Origin: Anaerolineales bacterium
Lineage (GTDB): Bacteria > Chloroflexota > Anaerolineae > Anaerolineales > DRMV01
Assembly (NCBI GenBank): GCA_015484985.1
Contig: WFUL01000175.1
Location: 1 to 9,112, forward strand
DNA length: 9,112 nt
Direction of reading: 5' to 3'
Below are positions 1-8,430 of this stretch, one piece after another. A program made the translations under genes and the position numbers. The notes under the pieces are model-generated. The model was not told where the DNA came from and searched no databases. It saw nothing but the letters and a program-made list of their open reading frames with translations. The stretch's first letter is position 1; the number at the start of each line of letters is the position of its first letter.

Positions 1-1922
1 ACCTGGACCCCCTGACCGCGGTGACCCTCTTCTTCGTGGCCTGGACCATCGTGATGATTTTCGTGTACTCGGTGGGGTATCACAACTACGGGGCGCCGAG
101 AGGGGACCACGATGAAAAGGGACTTCCGCCCCATGGAGCCACGGTGGAGGAGCACGGCCACAAGCACAAAGTGCCCTCCATCGAGCCTATGTACGCCCGC
201 TTCTTCGCCTTCGGGATGTACCTGTTGGTGGTGAGCGATAACCTCCTCACCCTGTTCGCCGGGTGGGAAATCATGGGCTTGTGTTCCTTCCTGCTCATTG
301 GCTTCTGGTTCAAGAAGCCATCGGCCCGGGATGCTGCGGTCAAGGCTTTCATGACCACCCGTATTGGCGATGTGTTCATGTTGTTGGGCATCGTGTATCT
401 GTACAGCCAGGTGGGTTCTCTGTCGTACCCGGACATCTTCGCCTCGGAAACCCTGCATCGCTTGGCCACCACGCCCGCACCGGTTTTGGGTATGTCCATC
501 GCCGGCTTCATCGGGTTGTTGCTCTTCATCGGTACGGTGGGGAAATCGGCGCAGTGGCCCCTGCACGTTTGGTTGCCCGACGCCATGGAAGGCCCCACTC
601 CCGTTTCGGCCATGATCCATGCGGCCACCATGGTGTCCGCGGGCGTGTACCTGATTTTGCGTATTTTCCCGTTGCTCGATGCCGCGGCGGGCGTTCCCGA
701 ATTCCTCTCGCCCATGCCCATCATCGCCTTCATTGGAGCCTTCACCGCCCTGTTCGCGGCCACCATCGCCGTGGCTCAGAACGACATCAAGCGGGTGCTG
801 GCCTATTCCACCATCTCCCAGCTGGGTTACATGGTGGCCGCGGTGGGCATCGGCGCTTATGTGGCCGCGGCGTTCCACCTGGTGACCCACGCCTTCTTCA
901 AGGCCCTGTTGTTCCTGGGTTCGGGTTCTGTGATTCATGGCATGGAGCACGGGGTGTTGCATACCGATGAGCACATCGACCCCCAGAACATGTACAACAT
1001 GGGCGGTCTCAAGGCCAAGATGCCCGTTACCTTCTGGACCTTCCTTATTGGCGGTTTCGCCCTGGCGGGCTTCCCCGTGGTGACGGCTGGTTTCTGGTCC
1101 AAGGACGAGATTTTGGGCGCAGCCTTCAATACAGGGCATACCGTGGTCTTCTGGACCCTGGCCGTGGCCGCCCTGCTCACTGCTTTCTACACCATGCGCC
1201 AGATTACGCTCACCTTTTTGGGGAAGCCGCGTACCCGTGCTGCGGAACACGCCCAGGAAACCCCCAAGACCATGACCGTACCGCTGATGGTGCTGGCCGT
1301 CTTCGCCCTGGGGTACGGTTGGATTGGCGTGCCCAAGTACTTCCCGGTGTTGGGCGGCCTACTACCCGAATGGTTCCAGGAATGGGTGGGTGCTTTGTTG
1401 TACAGCATCGTGGGGAAGGGCGAAGTAGGCGAGGTGCCTCATTCCCTGTTCCCGCTGGCCGTTTCGGTGGCGGTTTCCTTGGGTGGCTTGGCTCTGGGTT
1501 ACGGCGTTTATCGTCACGTCGAACGGGCGGACCAACCCGACCCCCTGGCCCGTGTCCTGGGGCCTTTGTTCACGTTGTTGAAGAACAAGTACTACTTCGA
1601 TGAACTCTATGCCTTCCTGTTCGTGCGTCCGGCGTACTGGCTGGCCGAGGTCTTCACCTTCCGCTGGCTGGATCGGTCGGTCATCGACGGCGTGCTTCAC
1701 CTGGTGGCCCGGGCCTCGGTAGCCCTGGGAGGTTTCTTGCGGAACTACATCGATCTGCCCATCGTGAACGGCTTTGGCGACGCGGTCGGCGAGGGGACCA
1801 AGGGCTTTGGACGCCTGTTCCGGGCCATCCAAACCGGGCGCGTGCAGCAGTACATGCTGGTCGCTCTGGCCCATCTGGTGGCCTTCTTGGTGTTGGTGTA
1901 CTACTTCGCGACCATGTCGTGA
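1..1922 (+). CDS. nuoL: NADH-quinone oxidoreductase subunit L (5' partial)
   Basis: Distal antiporter-like, proton-translocating subunit of complex I in the cytoplasmic membrane. The frame is open from base 3 (Leu-Asp-Pro-Leu-Thr...), so the GTG at 21 is internal. About 80 N-terminal residues are missing, judged from E. coli NuoL. Numbering from codon 21, the family marks are: helix-5 Glu83 in GWEIMGLCSFLLIGF; helix-7 Lys175 in GKSAQWPLHVWLPDAMEGPT; Lys257 in NDIKRVLAYSTISQLGYM; THAFFKALLF with Lys294; and helix-12 Lys361 in GFWSKDEIL. All essential charges are present. Two departures from E. coli: an insert of about 25 residues, rich in His and charge, at about 21-53; and a C-terminal lateral-helix region (FDELY to QTGRVQQY, about 532-611) about 30 residues longer. 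A last membrane helix follows at about 612-630. First gene of the run nuoL-nuoM-nuoM-nuoN; 148 bases separate it from nuoM. Confidence 0.97.
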   Translation, partial: LDPLTAVTLFFVAWTIVMIFVYSVGYHNYGAPRGDHDEKGLPPHGATVEEHGHKHKVPSIEPMYARFFAFGMYLLVVSDNLLTLFAGWEIMGLCSFLLIGFWFKKPSARDAAVKAFMTTRIGDVFMLLGIVYLYSQVGSLSYPDIFASETLHRLATTPAPVLGMSIAGFIGLLLFIGTVGKSAQWPLHVWLPDAMEGPTPVSAMIHAATMVSAGVYLILRIFPLLDAAAGVPEFLSPMPIIAFIGAFTALFAATIAVAQNDIKRVLAYSTISQLGYMVAAVGIGAYVAAAFHLVTHAFFKALLFLGSGSVIHGMEHGVLHTDEHIDPQNMYNMGGLKAKMPVTFWTFLIGGFALAGFPVVTAGFWSKDEILGAAFNTGHTVVFWTLAVAALLTAFYTMRQITLTFLGKPRTRAAEHAQETPKTMTVPLMVLAVFALGYGWIGVPKYFPVLGGLLPEWFQEWVGALLYSIVGKGEVGEVPHSLFPLAVSVAVSLGGLALGYGVYRHVERADQPDPLARVLGPLFTLLKNKYYFDELYAFLFVRPAYWLAEVFTFRWLDRSVIDGVLHLVARASVALGGFLRNYIDLPIVNGFGDAVGEGTKGFGRLFRAIQTGRVQQYMLVALAHLVAFLVLVYYFATMS

Positions 1923-2070
1923 AGCGTGGTTGTTGGAGATGGTGGCGTGGATGTGGGTACCTGGCCATATCTTGGAAATCGACGCGAAAACGAGGCCGAC
2001 TGGCAAAGGCGTTGTCGCGCTGGCGATGTTGCGGCGATGCGAAGCAACGTCCTTCAAGGAGGATAGGTAA

Positions 2071-3645
2071 ATGAGCCCCTGGATGCAGCACCTCCTGACG
2101 CTCATCCTCTTCACGCCCCTGGTAGGTGGGGTGATTCTGGGATTCCTGCCCGATCGTCCCAAGGTGCAGCGCTGGGCCGCCCTGGTGGTGTCCCTCATTC
2201 CCCTGGCGCTGACCCTGGTGTTGTGGGCCAATTTCGACTTCCTGAAGGCCGGGGAGTTCCAGTTCCGGATACGTCTGCCCTGGTACGACGCCATCGGCGC
2301 CGCGTACCATGTGGGCGTGGACGGGCTGTCTCTGGTCATGGTCCTGCTCACCACCCTGTTGGTTCCCCTGGCCGTGCTGGCCTCGTTCTCCATCCAGGAA
2401 CGGGTGCGGGCCTACATGATGCTGTTCCTCATACTGGAAACCGGGATGCTGGGGGTGTTCCTGGCCCTGGACCTGCTCCTCTTCTTCGTGTTCTGGGAAG
2501 TGGGCCTGGTGCCCATGTTCTTCCTCATCCTCCAGTGGGGGAGCCCCAAGGGTGAGCGCGAAGTCTGGCCGGGGTTCAAACTCCAGGCCCGTACCTATGC
2601 GGCCATGAAGTTCATGGTGTACACCATGGCCGGTTCCCTGGGCCTGCTCCTAGCCCTGCAGATGTTGGGTCTGGTCACGGGGACCTTCGACTACCTCCAG
2701 GTCTTGGAGCGCTGGCCCGCGTTGACCGGTGCGTATCTGCCCAACATCCCCTGGCGCATTCCCCTGGAAACGGCCAAGACCCTGGCCTTCTGGGCTTTCG
2801 TGATTGCCTTCGCTTTGAAGGTCCCGGTGTGGCCCTTCCACACCTGGCTTCCCGATGCCCACACGGAGGCGCCCACCGCAGGCTCCATGATTCTGGCCGG
2901 CGTGCTGTTGAAGCTGGGTGCGTACGGTTTCCTGCGCTTCGTGCTTCCCCTCTACCCCGAACAGGCTCAGTCGTACGCGCCGGCCCTGGCCTTCCTGGCC
3001 GCCATGGCCGCGCTCCTGGGTGCCCTGGCCGCGTGGGGGCAGTGGGACTTCAAACGTTTGGTGGCGTATTCCTCCATCAATCACATGGGTTTTGTGGTGC
3101 TGGCCGTGGCGGCGGCAGCCAAGGCTGCGGGCACGGAGCACGCCGTTCAAGCCCTGAACGGCGCGGTGTTGCAGATGTTCAATCACGGATTGACAGCCGC
3201 GGGCATGTTCTTCCTGGTAGGTGTGTTGTACGACCGGGCGCACACCCGTAACCTGAAGGACTTCGGCGGACTCTTTAGCGTGGTGCCCCTCTACGGCGGT
3301 GTGCTTATGTTCACGGCCATGGCTTCCCTGGGGTTGCCGGGCCTCAACAACTTTGTTTCCGAGTTCCTGATCGTACGGGGCGCCTGGCCGGTGCTGCCCC
3401 TGTTTACGGCCATCAGCCTGGGGGGCTTGCTCTTTACTGGTGCCTACATCCTCAAGGGCATCAAGTACGCCCTCTTCAGCCCCCTGGTGGAAAAATGGGC
3501 CCGGTTGCCCGACATGACCGTGCGCGAGGTGCTGGTCATCGCGCCCCTCATGGTGTTGATGTTGGTCCTGGGTATCTGGCCCCTGACGCTGTTGGACGTG
3601 ATTCACCGCAGCATGGTGGCATTGGTGGCGCTGGTGGCGGGTTGA
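2071..3645 (+). CDS. nuoM: NADH-quinone oxidoreductase subunit M (canonical copy)
   Basis: Middle antiporter-like proton-pumping subunit of the complex I membrane arm. It has 524 residues, normal for NuoM, with about 14 hydrophobic segments. Diagnostic motifs: YHVGVDGLSLVMVLLTTLL (79-97); helix-5 Glu143 in FFVFWEVGLVPMFFLI; helix-7 Lys250 in AFALKVPVWPFHTWLPDAHT; Lys281 in LAGVLLKLGAYGFLRF; Lys328 in DFKRLVAYSSINHMGF; and helix-12 Glu431 in GLNNFVSEFLIV. Every charged residue known to matter in the E. coli protein (Glu144, Lys234, Lys265, Glu407 equivalents) is present, so this copy should pump. The ATG at 2071 follows a near-perfect Shine-Dalgarno (AAGGAGG, 2056-2062) with an 8-base spacer, which fixes the start. 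It lies between nuoL and the second nuoM and is probably co-transcribed with them. Confidence 0.97.
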   Translation: MSPWMQHLLTLILFTPLVGGVILGFLPDRPKVQRWAALVVSLIPLALTLVLWANFDFLKAGEFQFRIRLPWYDAIGAAYHVGVDGLSLVMVLLTTLLVPLAVLASFSIQERVRAYMMLFLILETGMLGVFLALDLLLFFVFWEVGLVPMFFLILQWGSPKGEREVWPGFKLQARTYAAMKFMVYTMAGSLGLLLALQMLGLVTGTFDYLQVLERWPALTGAYLPNIPWRIPLETAKTLAFWAFVIAFALKVPVWPFHTWLPDAHTEAPTAGSMILAGVLLKLGAYGFLRFVLPLYPEQAQSYAPALAFLAAMAALLGALAAWGQWDFKRLVAYSSINHMGFVVLAVAAAAKAAGTEHAVQALNGAVLQMFNHGLTAAGMFFLVGVLYDRAHTRNLKDFGGLFSVVPLYGGVLMFTAMASLGLPGLNNFVSEFLIVRGAWPVLPLFTAISLGGLLFTGAYILKGIKYALFSPLVEKWARLPDMTVREVLVIAPLMVLMLVLGIWPLTLLDVIHRSMVALVALVAG

Positions 3646-3740
3646 GATGCAAGAAGCGAGAGCGATTCAGGCTCGTGTGACGGAAGATTCGCTCATCGTA
3701 GGATTCGTTTATCTCATCATCCTTTGACGAGGGAAGAGCG

Positions 3741-5207
3741 ATGTCTCCATTGACGATTCTCATCTTCCTCCCCATGGTGGTGGGCGGGGTATTCCTCATC
3801 ATCCCCCGCATGAAGGACCAGACGGTCAAGGTGCTGGCCTTGCTCACGGGTCTGGTGGCCTTCTTGCTTTCGGGCTGGATTTACCTGAACTACGACCTGG
3901 CCCAGGGAGGATATCAGTTCGTACAGAAGTCGCCCTGGCTGCCTGCCTTGGGCATTTCCTACCACGTAGGCGTGGACGGCATGAGCGCGCCCCTGGTCCT
4001 GCTCACGGGTATCGTCATCTTCACTGGCGTGCTCATCTCCTGGAACATGCCCCGCATCCGGGAGTTCTTCGGCCTGCTTTTCATCCTGGCCACGGGCGTC
4101 TTTGGGGTTTTCGCCTCCCTGGACCTGTTCACGCTGTTCTTCTTCTACGAGATTGCCGTCTTTCCCATGTACCTGCTCATCGTGATTTGGGGATGGAAGA
4201 AGACCCGGGAATACGCGGGGATGAAGCTCACCCTCTACCTGTTCGTCGGGTCGGTGCTGGCCCTGGTGGGCGCGCTGGCTATGGTGTTCCAGGCCAAGGC
4301 CCAGCTGGGTTACCTCACCTTCGACCTGCTGGAGCTGGAGAAGGTGGCCTTTCCGGTGGCCTTTCAGAAGCTTTGGTTCCCGGTGGTCTTCTTCGGTTTT
4401 GCCGTGCTGGGCGGTATTTTCCCTGTGCACAACTGGAGCCCTGACGGTCACGTGGCCGCGCCAACGGCCGTCTCCATGTTCCACGCGGGTGTGCTCATGA
4501 AACTGGGCGCGTTCGCCGCATTGCGCCTGGGCATCATGATGATGCCCGAAGGGGCCAAGTTCCACCTGCCCTGGATCATCCTCCTCACCCTGGTCAACGT
4601 GGTCTACGGTGCCTTCATCGCTTCGGTGCAGCAGGATTTCAAGTACGTCATCGGCTTCTCGTCCGTCTCCCACATGGGCCTGGTGCTCATGGGTTTCGCG
4701 ACCCTGAACTATTACGGCTTCCTGGGCGCGGGTATCCAGATGTTCTCCCACGGAGTGATGACGGCCCTCTTCTTCGCCGTGGTGGGGATGGTGTACGACC
4801 GGGCCCATACCCGCCACATTCCCAGCCTGGGCGGCTTCATCAAGAAACTCCCCTGGGCCGCAGTAGCCTTCATCATCGGCGGCCTGACCTCCATGGGTAT
4901 GCCGGGATTCTCGGGATTCATCGCCGAGTTCCCCATTTTCATGGGGGTGTGGAAGTATGAGCCCTGGATCGCCATTGTGGCGGTGATTTCCATCGTGGTC
5001 ACGGCCAGCTACATCCTGCGGGTGGCTTGGCGGGTGTTCTTCGGCGAACTGCGGGAGGAATTCCAGGACGTTCCCGGATTGCTCGTTTACGACAAAGTGG
5101 CCCTGGCCGTGCTCTGTGCTTTCCTCATCGGGATTGGCTGGTTCCCCAAGATTATGACGCCCTGGGTGCATGTGGGCACCGAGTACGTGCTGCAATTGTT
5201 GAAGTAA
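3741..5207 (+). CDS. nuoM: Second, divergent NuoM-type subunit of complex I
   Basis: A second antiporter-like subunit of 488 residues, clearly NuoM family but not a recent copy of its neighbour. Shared marks: SYHVGVDGMSAPLVLL (73-88); helix-5 Glu137 in LFFFYEIAVFPMYLLI; Lys254 in HAGVLMKLGAF; Lys301 in QQDFKYVIGFSSVSHMG; and helix-12 Glu396 in GFSGFIAEFPIF. The helix-7 motif differs: AFALKVPVWPFHTWLPDAHTEAP of the first copy reads GFAVLGGIFPVHNWSPDGHV here, placing Leu223 where the conserved lysine should be. I recall NuoM proteins with a similar WSPDGH motif in other bacterial lineages, so this is probably an established subfamily rather than decay. The frame is intact throughout. A modest Shine-Dalgarno (GAGGGA, 3729-3734) precedes the ATG. 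It probably forms an additional channel in the membrane arm, or a structural spacer. Confidence 0.94.
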   Translation: MSPLTILIFLPMVVGGVFLIIPRMKDQTVKVLALLTGLVAFLLSGWIYLNYDLAQGGYQFVQKSPWLPALGISYHVGVDGMSAPLVLLTGIVIFTGVLISWNMPRIREFFGLLFILATGVFGVFASLDLFTLFFFYEIAVFPMYLLIVIWGWKKTREYAGMKLTLYLFVGSVLALVGALAMVFQAKAQLGYLTFDLLELEKVAFPVAFQKLWFPVVFFGFAVLGGIFPVHNWSPDGHVAAPTAVSMFHAGVLMKLGAFAALRLGIMMMPEGAKFHLPWIILLTLVNVVYGAFIASVQQDFKYVIGFSSVSHMGLVLMGFATLNYYGFLGAGIQMFSHGVMTALFFAVVGMVYDRAHTRHIPSLGGFIKKLPWAAVAFIIGGLTSMGMPGFSGFIAEFPIFMGVWKYEPWIAIVAVISIVVTASYILRVAWRVFFGELREEFQDVPGLLVYDKVALAVLCAFLIGIGWFPKIMTPWVHVGTEYVLQLLK

Positions 5208-5253
5208 GGCAATGCCGCGCAGTTTCGATTACGGCCGACTGGAGGAGTAAGCG

Positions 5254-6705
5254 ATGAGCCTTCCCCTGAGCGATTTGCAAGCCCTGTTGCCGGAACTGGC
5301 TCTGTTGGTCCTCATGGGCCTGGTGATGCTGCTGGACCTGCTCTGGCATCCCCGGCGGAAATTGGGTGTATGGACGGCCCTGGGCCTGGTGGCCGTGTTG
5401 GTTCTCAGTCTGGCCCTGGCCCAACCTTCCGGATCCCAGGCGGTCTGGGGTGGCATCTTGCGCCATGACGGATACAGCTTTGTCTTCCGCATGCTGTTCC
5501 TGGTGGGCGCGCTGGTGACCGCGCTCCTGGCGATGGACGTCCCCCACCTGGGCGACAAAGGGGCGTTCTACCTCCTTTTGCTCACCAGCACCCTGGGGAT
5601 GATGCTCATGGCCATGGCCAACAACCTCATCATGGTGTTCCTGGCCGTGGAGACGGCATCCATCCCTCTGTACGTCATGGCCGGGTTCTATCCCAAGGAC
5701 CGGGCTTCCGCGGAAGCGGGCTTCAAGTACATGCTCTTCGGCGCGCTGGCTTCGGCGGTGTTGGTGTACGGCATGACCTTGCTGTACGGTCTGGCAGGGG
5801 CCACGGATTTCGCCGGTGTGGTGGCCGGACTGCAGCAGGCCACCTGGCCCGTGTGGATGACGGTGGCGGTGTTGCTCCTGGTGCTGGCGGGATTCGCCTT
5901 CAAGGTGGCGGCGGTGCCCTTCCACTTCTGGGCGCCGGACGTGTACACGGGCGCGCCCACGCCCATCGCGGCTTATCTCTCCACGGCTTCCAAAGCCGCG
6001 GGCTTCGCGGTGTTGGTGCGCTTTTTGCTGGCCGCCCTTCCCGGGAGCACCCTCCCCTGGTGGGGCGCCTTCCTCGCGGCTATGGCCGCCGCCACCATGA
6101 CGGTGGGGAACTTCCTGGCCCTGGCGCAACGCAACCTGAAGCGTCTCCTGGCTTACTCCTCTATTGCCCATGCGGGCTATATCCTCATCGGCGTGGTCGC
6201 GGCTTCCCACCTGGGCGTGACCGCGGCGGTGTTCTACCTGGTGGTCTACCTGCTTACCAACCTGGTGGCCTTCGGCGTGGTGGTGGCCCTGGAGAGCGCT
6301 GGGGGGACTTCGGAAATCCGCTCCTTAGCGGGCCTGTACAAGCGCTCGCCTCTGCTGGCCCTCTTTTTGATGACCGCCTTCCTCTCTCTGGCCGGTGTGC
6401 CGCCCTTCTCCGGCTTTGTGGCCAAGGTGTGGGTGTTCACCGCCGCGGTGGAGGCGGGCCTCATCTGGCTGGCCATCGTGGGCGTGCTCAACGCCATTGT
6501 GGGCCTGTACTACTACCTCATCGTGCTCAAAATGGCGTACGTGTACGACGCGCCCGAGGAGGAAATGCACCGGCCGGTCCGTGTGCCGCGCGTGCAAGCC
6601 GCGGCCCTGGGCGTGCTGTCGGTGCTCATCGTGGTTATGGGCTTGGTCTTTGCCCCCTGGTTTGCCTGGGGTGAATGGGCAGCCCGAACCCTGATGGGCG
6701 GCTGA
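5254..6705 (+). CDS. nuoN: NADH-quinone oxidoreductase subunit N
   Basis: Proximal antiporter-like proton-pumping subunit of complex I, 483 residues, full length for the family and with about 14 membrane helices. Conserved charges fall at nearly the E. coli positions: Glu133 in FLAVETASIPLYVMAGF; Lys158 in EAGFKYMLFGA; Lys217 in GFAFKVAAVPFHFWAPDVYT; Lys247 in LSTASKAAGF; Lys296 in RNLKRLLAYSSIAHAGY; and Lys391 in GVPPFSGFVAKVWVF, where NuoN has lysine instead of the glutamate of NuoM. The ATG at 5254 has a strong Shine-Dalgarno (GGAGGAG, 5241-5247) about 8 bases upstream. It is the last gene of the visible nuo run, 46 bases after the second nuoM, and is followed by a terminator-like hairpin. 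Nothing looks broken. Confidence 0.97.
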   Translation: MSLPLSDLQALLPELALLVLMGLVMLLDLLWHPRRKLGVWTALGLVAVLVLSLALAQPSGSQAVWGGILRHDGYSFVFRMLFLVGALVTALLAMDVPHLGDKGAFYLLLLTSTLGMMLMAMANNLIMVFLAVETASIPLYVMAGFYPKDRASAEAGFKYMLFGALASAVLVYGMTLLYGLAGATDFAGVVAGLQQATWPVWMTVAVLLLVLAGFAFKVAAVPFHFWAPDVYTGAPTPIAAYLSTASKAAGFAVLVRFLLAALPGSTLPWWGAFLAAMAAATMTVGNFLALAQRNLKRLLAYSSIAHAGYILIGVVAASHLGVTAAVFYLVVYLLTNLVAFGVVVALESAGGTSEIRSLAGLYKRSPLLALFLMTAFLSLAGVPPFSGFVAKVWVFTAAVEAGLIWLAIVGVLNAIVGLYYYLIVLKMAYVYDAPEEEMHRPVRVPRVQAAALGVLSVLIVVMGLVFAPWFAWGEWAARTLMGG

Positions 6706-6745
6706 AAACGTTTTCCCACCCCTCCTGCTCGTTCTGGATGGGCTT

Positions 6746-6783
6746 GCATGAAGGGGCCGGTGACCGTGCCGGCCCCTTCGTGC
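6746..6783. terminator. Hairpin between convergent genes, probable bidirectional terminator
   Basis: The arms 6746-6760 and 6769-6783 pair over 15 bp with a single G-T wobble, closing an 8-base loop (TGACCGTG). The core GAAGGGGCCGG / CCGGCCCCTTC is perfect. It lies 41 bases after the nuoN stop and 38 bases from the end of the opposing gene, as expected for a shared terminator. No run of T residues follows on either strand, so intrinsic termination may be inefficient or assisted. Confidence 0.65.
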
Positions 6784-6820
6784 GTTTCGCGTTCGAGGCG
6801 CGGAAGAGGCCTGCCGCCCT

Positions 6821-8374
6821 TCACTTCGTCTTCACGATGAAGATGTGCGTGCCCGCGTACGACGTCAGGTAGTGAAAAGGCCCCCAGTCTTGGGGTTGTC
6901 GGTACCAGTCCCGAAGTTCGGGTGGGTGGTTGGGTTCCAGGAGGAGCAGGCAGGCTCCGTAATCGCGCGCGGCCGCAGCCACGGCTTCCCTTCCGCCGGA
7001 GGGCACCACCAGCGCGGGCCAGGCGGGGCGACCCCATGCCCATGAAGGTGGGTCGTTGACCAGGATGGGGCAGGGGCGAACCTGGGGAACACGCTGGCGG
7101 ATGACCTGCGCGACCTGCGTGTAGACCTCCTCAGGGGTGTTCCACGTACGGAGTCGCCGTGAGGTCACAACCAGGGTCAGGGCGAGCAGCAGGACGCCCA
7201 GACCACCTCCCAGTATCCAGCGGGCCTGGTGGGCGTGCCAGCCGCGCCGGGCCGTTCCCCAGACGAAGAACCGCTCCATCCCCTGGGCGATGAGCACCCA
7301 GGTGAGGGGTTGTAGGCCGGCCACGGCATGGAAGGATCCTCCGCGAGCCCCCGGTGCGGGGAAGACCAGGGTCATGGTGGCCAGGAGACCGAGATAGAGG
7401 CCCAGCCAGACCCGGGTGAGGAGGTCCCGGCGACGAGCCCACAGGCCCCACAAAAGCCAGGGGAAACCCGCAATCTCCGCCTGTACGGCCAGGGTGGTCT
7501 GAAGGTTGACGCTCAAGGCCTGGCGCCAAAGGGCGAACCAGGTTTCAGGCCCCGCGTGCCACCAGCGAGGGAAGGAGAGTTGTTGGGGCGGATAGAGGAA
7601 GAGGTCGTTGTAATGGGTGAGCCAGAGGAGGCGGTCCAGGGAGGCAGGAAAGGGGGTCCCAAAGGCCAGGAAGTTGCGGGTCCACCAGGGAAGGAGCACC
7701 AGCAGGTATCCTATGGTCAGGGCAAGCCCGGTGCGGAGGACCCGACCCCGGGACGTGAAACCCAGCGCGAGGATGGCCACCAGGAGCCAGAGGGGCCCTT
7801 CGTTTCGGGTCAGGTGGATGAGGCCGGAGACCAGGCCCAGCAGAAAGGCGCGGCGTGGACGCATCGGCGCGTGCAAGAGTAGGAGGAAATATCCGGCCCC
7901 CAGCAGCATCATGGGCGTGAAGGCATCCACCGCGGGCAGGTACGGCAGGAAGAACCCGGAGGCCATGCTGAGCACCATGGCCCAGAGGGTGATGCGGGCG
8001 TCCTTCGTCCACCGATAGGCGAGCCCTGCGGTGAAGGCGGGGATGAACAGGGCCAGCAGGAGGAAGGGAAAACGCACGCGGGCATAGGCGTGGGAAGTCC
8101 AGAAGGCCATCTGCGTGCCCAATGCGGCCAGCAGGGAGGGGAGGGGCATCCAGTAATCGTGGCCCGGGCGAGGAGGCGGCGCGGGATGACGGAGATACGT
8201 CCAGAGGAAGGGTTCCGTGAGGCCCTGGCCCTGGGCCAGACGACGGCCCAGTACCGCGTAGTAGGCTGCGTCCATGTAGCCCGGCGCATCCTGGTGGGCG
8301 GCCACGCCGAGGAGCAACACCGTATGGCCCAGGGTAATGAGCAACAGGGCTTTGTAGGGGAAGGAGGTCTTCAT
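6821..8374 (-). CDS. Polytopic membrane protein, probable GT-C/GT39-like glycosyltransferase
   Basis: This 517-residue protein has about 10-12 hydrophobic segments up to about residue 404, then a C-terminal soluble part of about 110 residues. After helix 1 (about 8-26) comes an outward loop with GYMDAAYYAVLGRRLAQGQG (32-51), then HDYWMPLPSLLAAL (72-85). An acidic residue in the first loop (here Asp35) followed by a Tyr/Ala-rich helix and a small-residue, Gly-rich turn is typical of GT-C enzymes such as PMT and ArnT, which use lipid-phosphate-linked sugars to modify proteins or lipids on the outer face of the membrane. I recall similar uncharacterised proteins in Chloroflexota. Donor and acceptor cannot be read from the sequence. 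The start has a weak purine-rich site (GAGAGAGGG) just upstream. It is transcribed towards nuoN, so it is not part of the nuo operon. A transport or other polytopic role is not excluded. Confidence 0.6.
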   Translation of the reverse strand: MKTSFPYKALLLITLGHTVLLLGVAAHQDAPGYMDAAYYAVLGRRLAQGQGLTEPFLWTYLRHPAPPPRPGHDYWMPLPSLLAALGTQMAFWTSHAYARVRFPFLLLALFIPAFTAGLAYRWTKDARITLWAMVLSMASGFFLPYLPAVDAFTPMMLLGAGYFLLLLHAPMRPRRAFLLGLVSGLIHLTRNEGPLWLLVAILALGFTSRGRVLRTGLALTIGYLLVLLPWWTRNFLAFGTPFPASLDRLLWLTHYNDLFLYPPQQLSFPRWWHAGPETWFALWRQALSVNLQTTLAVQAEIAGFPWLLWGLWARRRDLLTRVWLGLYLGLLATMTLVFPAPGARGGSFHAVAGLQPLTWVLIAQGMERFFVWGTARRGWHAHQARWILGGGLGVLLLALTLVVTSRRLRTWNTPEEVYTQVAQVIRQRVPQVRPCPILVNDPPSWAWGRPAWPALVVPSGGREAVAAAARDYGACLLLLEPNHPPELRDWYRQPQDWGPFHYLTSYAGTHIFIVKTK

Positions 8375-8430
8375 GGCCCTCTCTCGTAGGTGAAGGGCGA
8401 CGCCTGTTCGACCCTCGCGTGTGGGAAAGC

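Noticed and set aside
1994..2003. GGCCGACTGG shared by the nuoL-nuoM and nuoM-nuoN spacers (again at 5233-5242)
   Set aside because: Only 10 bases, absent from the third spacer, and flanked by unrelated sequence; too weak to call a regulatory motif.
1774..2070. Plus-strand open frame spanning the nuoL end and the nuoL-nuoM spacer
   Set aside because: It overlaps nuoL out of frame, has no family features and no ribosome binding site, and is read-through of a GC-rich spacer.
3717..5195. Long minus-strand open frame (492 codons) opposite the second nuoM, with similar ones at 1362-2393, 2650-3606 and 5152-6210
   Set aside because: Their His/Glu/Gln-rich translations are what the reverse complement of Leu/Val-rich GC-biased codons gives. 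The plus-strand genes have clear family motifs and Shine-Dalgarno sites.
6704..6715. GAAAACGTTTTC palindrome overlapping the nuoN stop codon, partly repeated (AACGTTTTCCC) at 8810-8820
   Set aside because: Shared 11-mers are expected by chance in a window this long, and the palindrome has no operator-like context.
7328..7882. Plus-strand open frames opposite the glycosyltransferase-like gene (also 8090-8389)
   Set aside because: Low-complexity Gly/Pro/Glu/Arg translations antisense to a coherent membrane protein.
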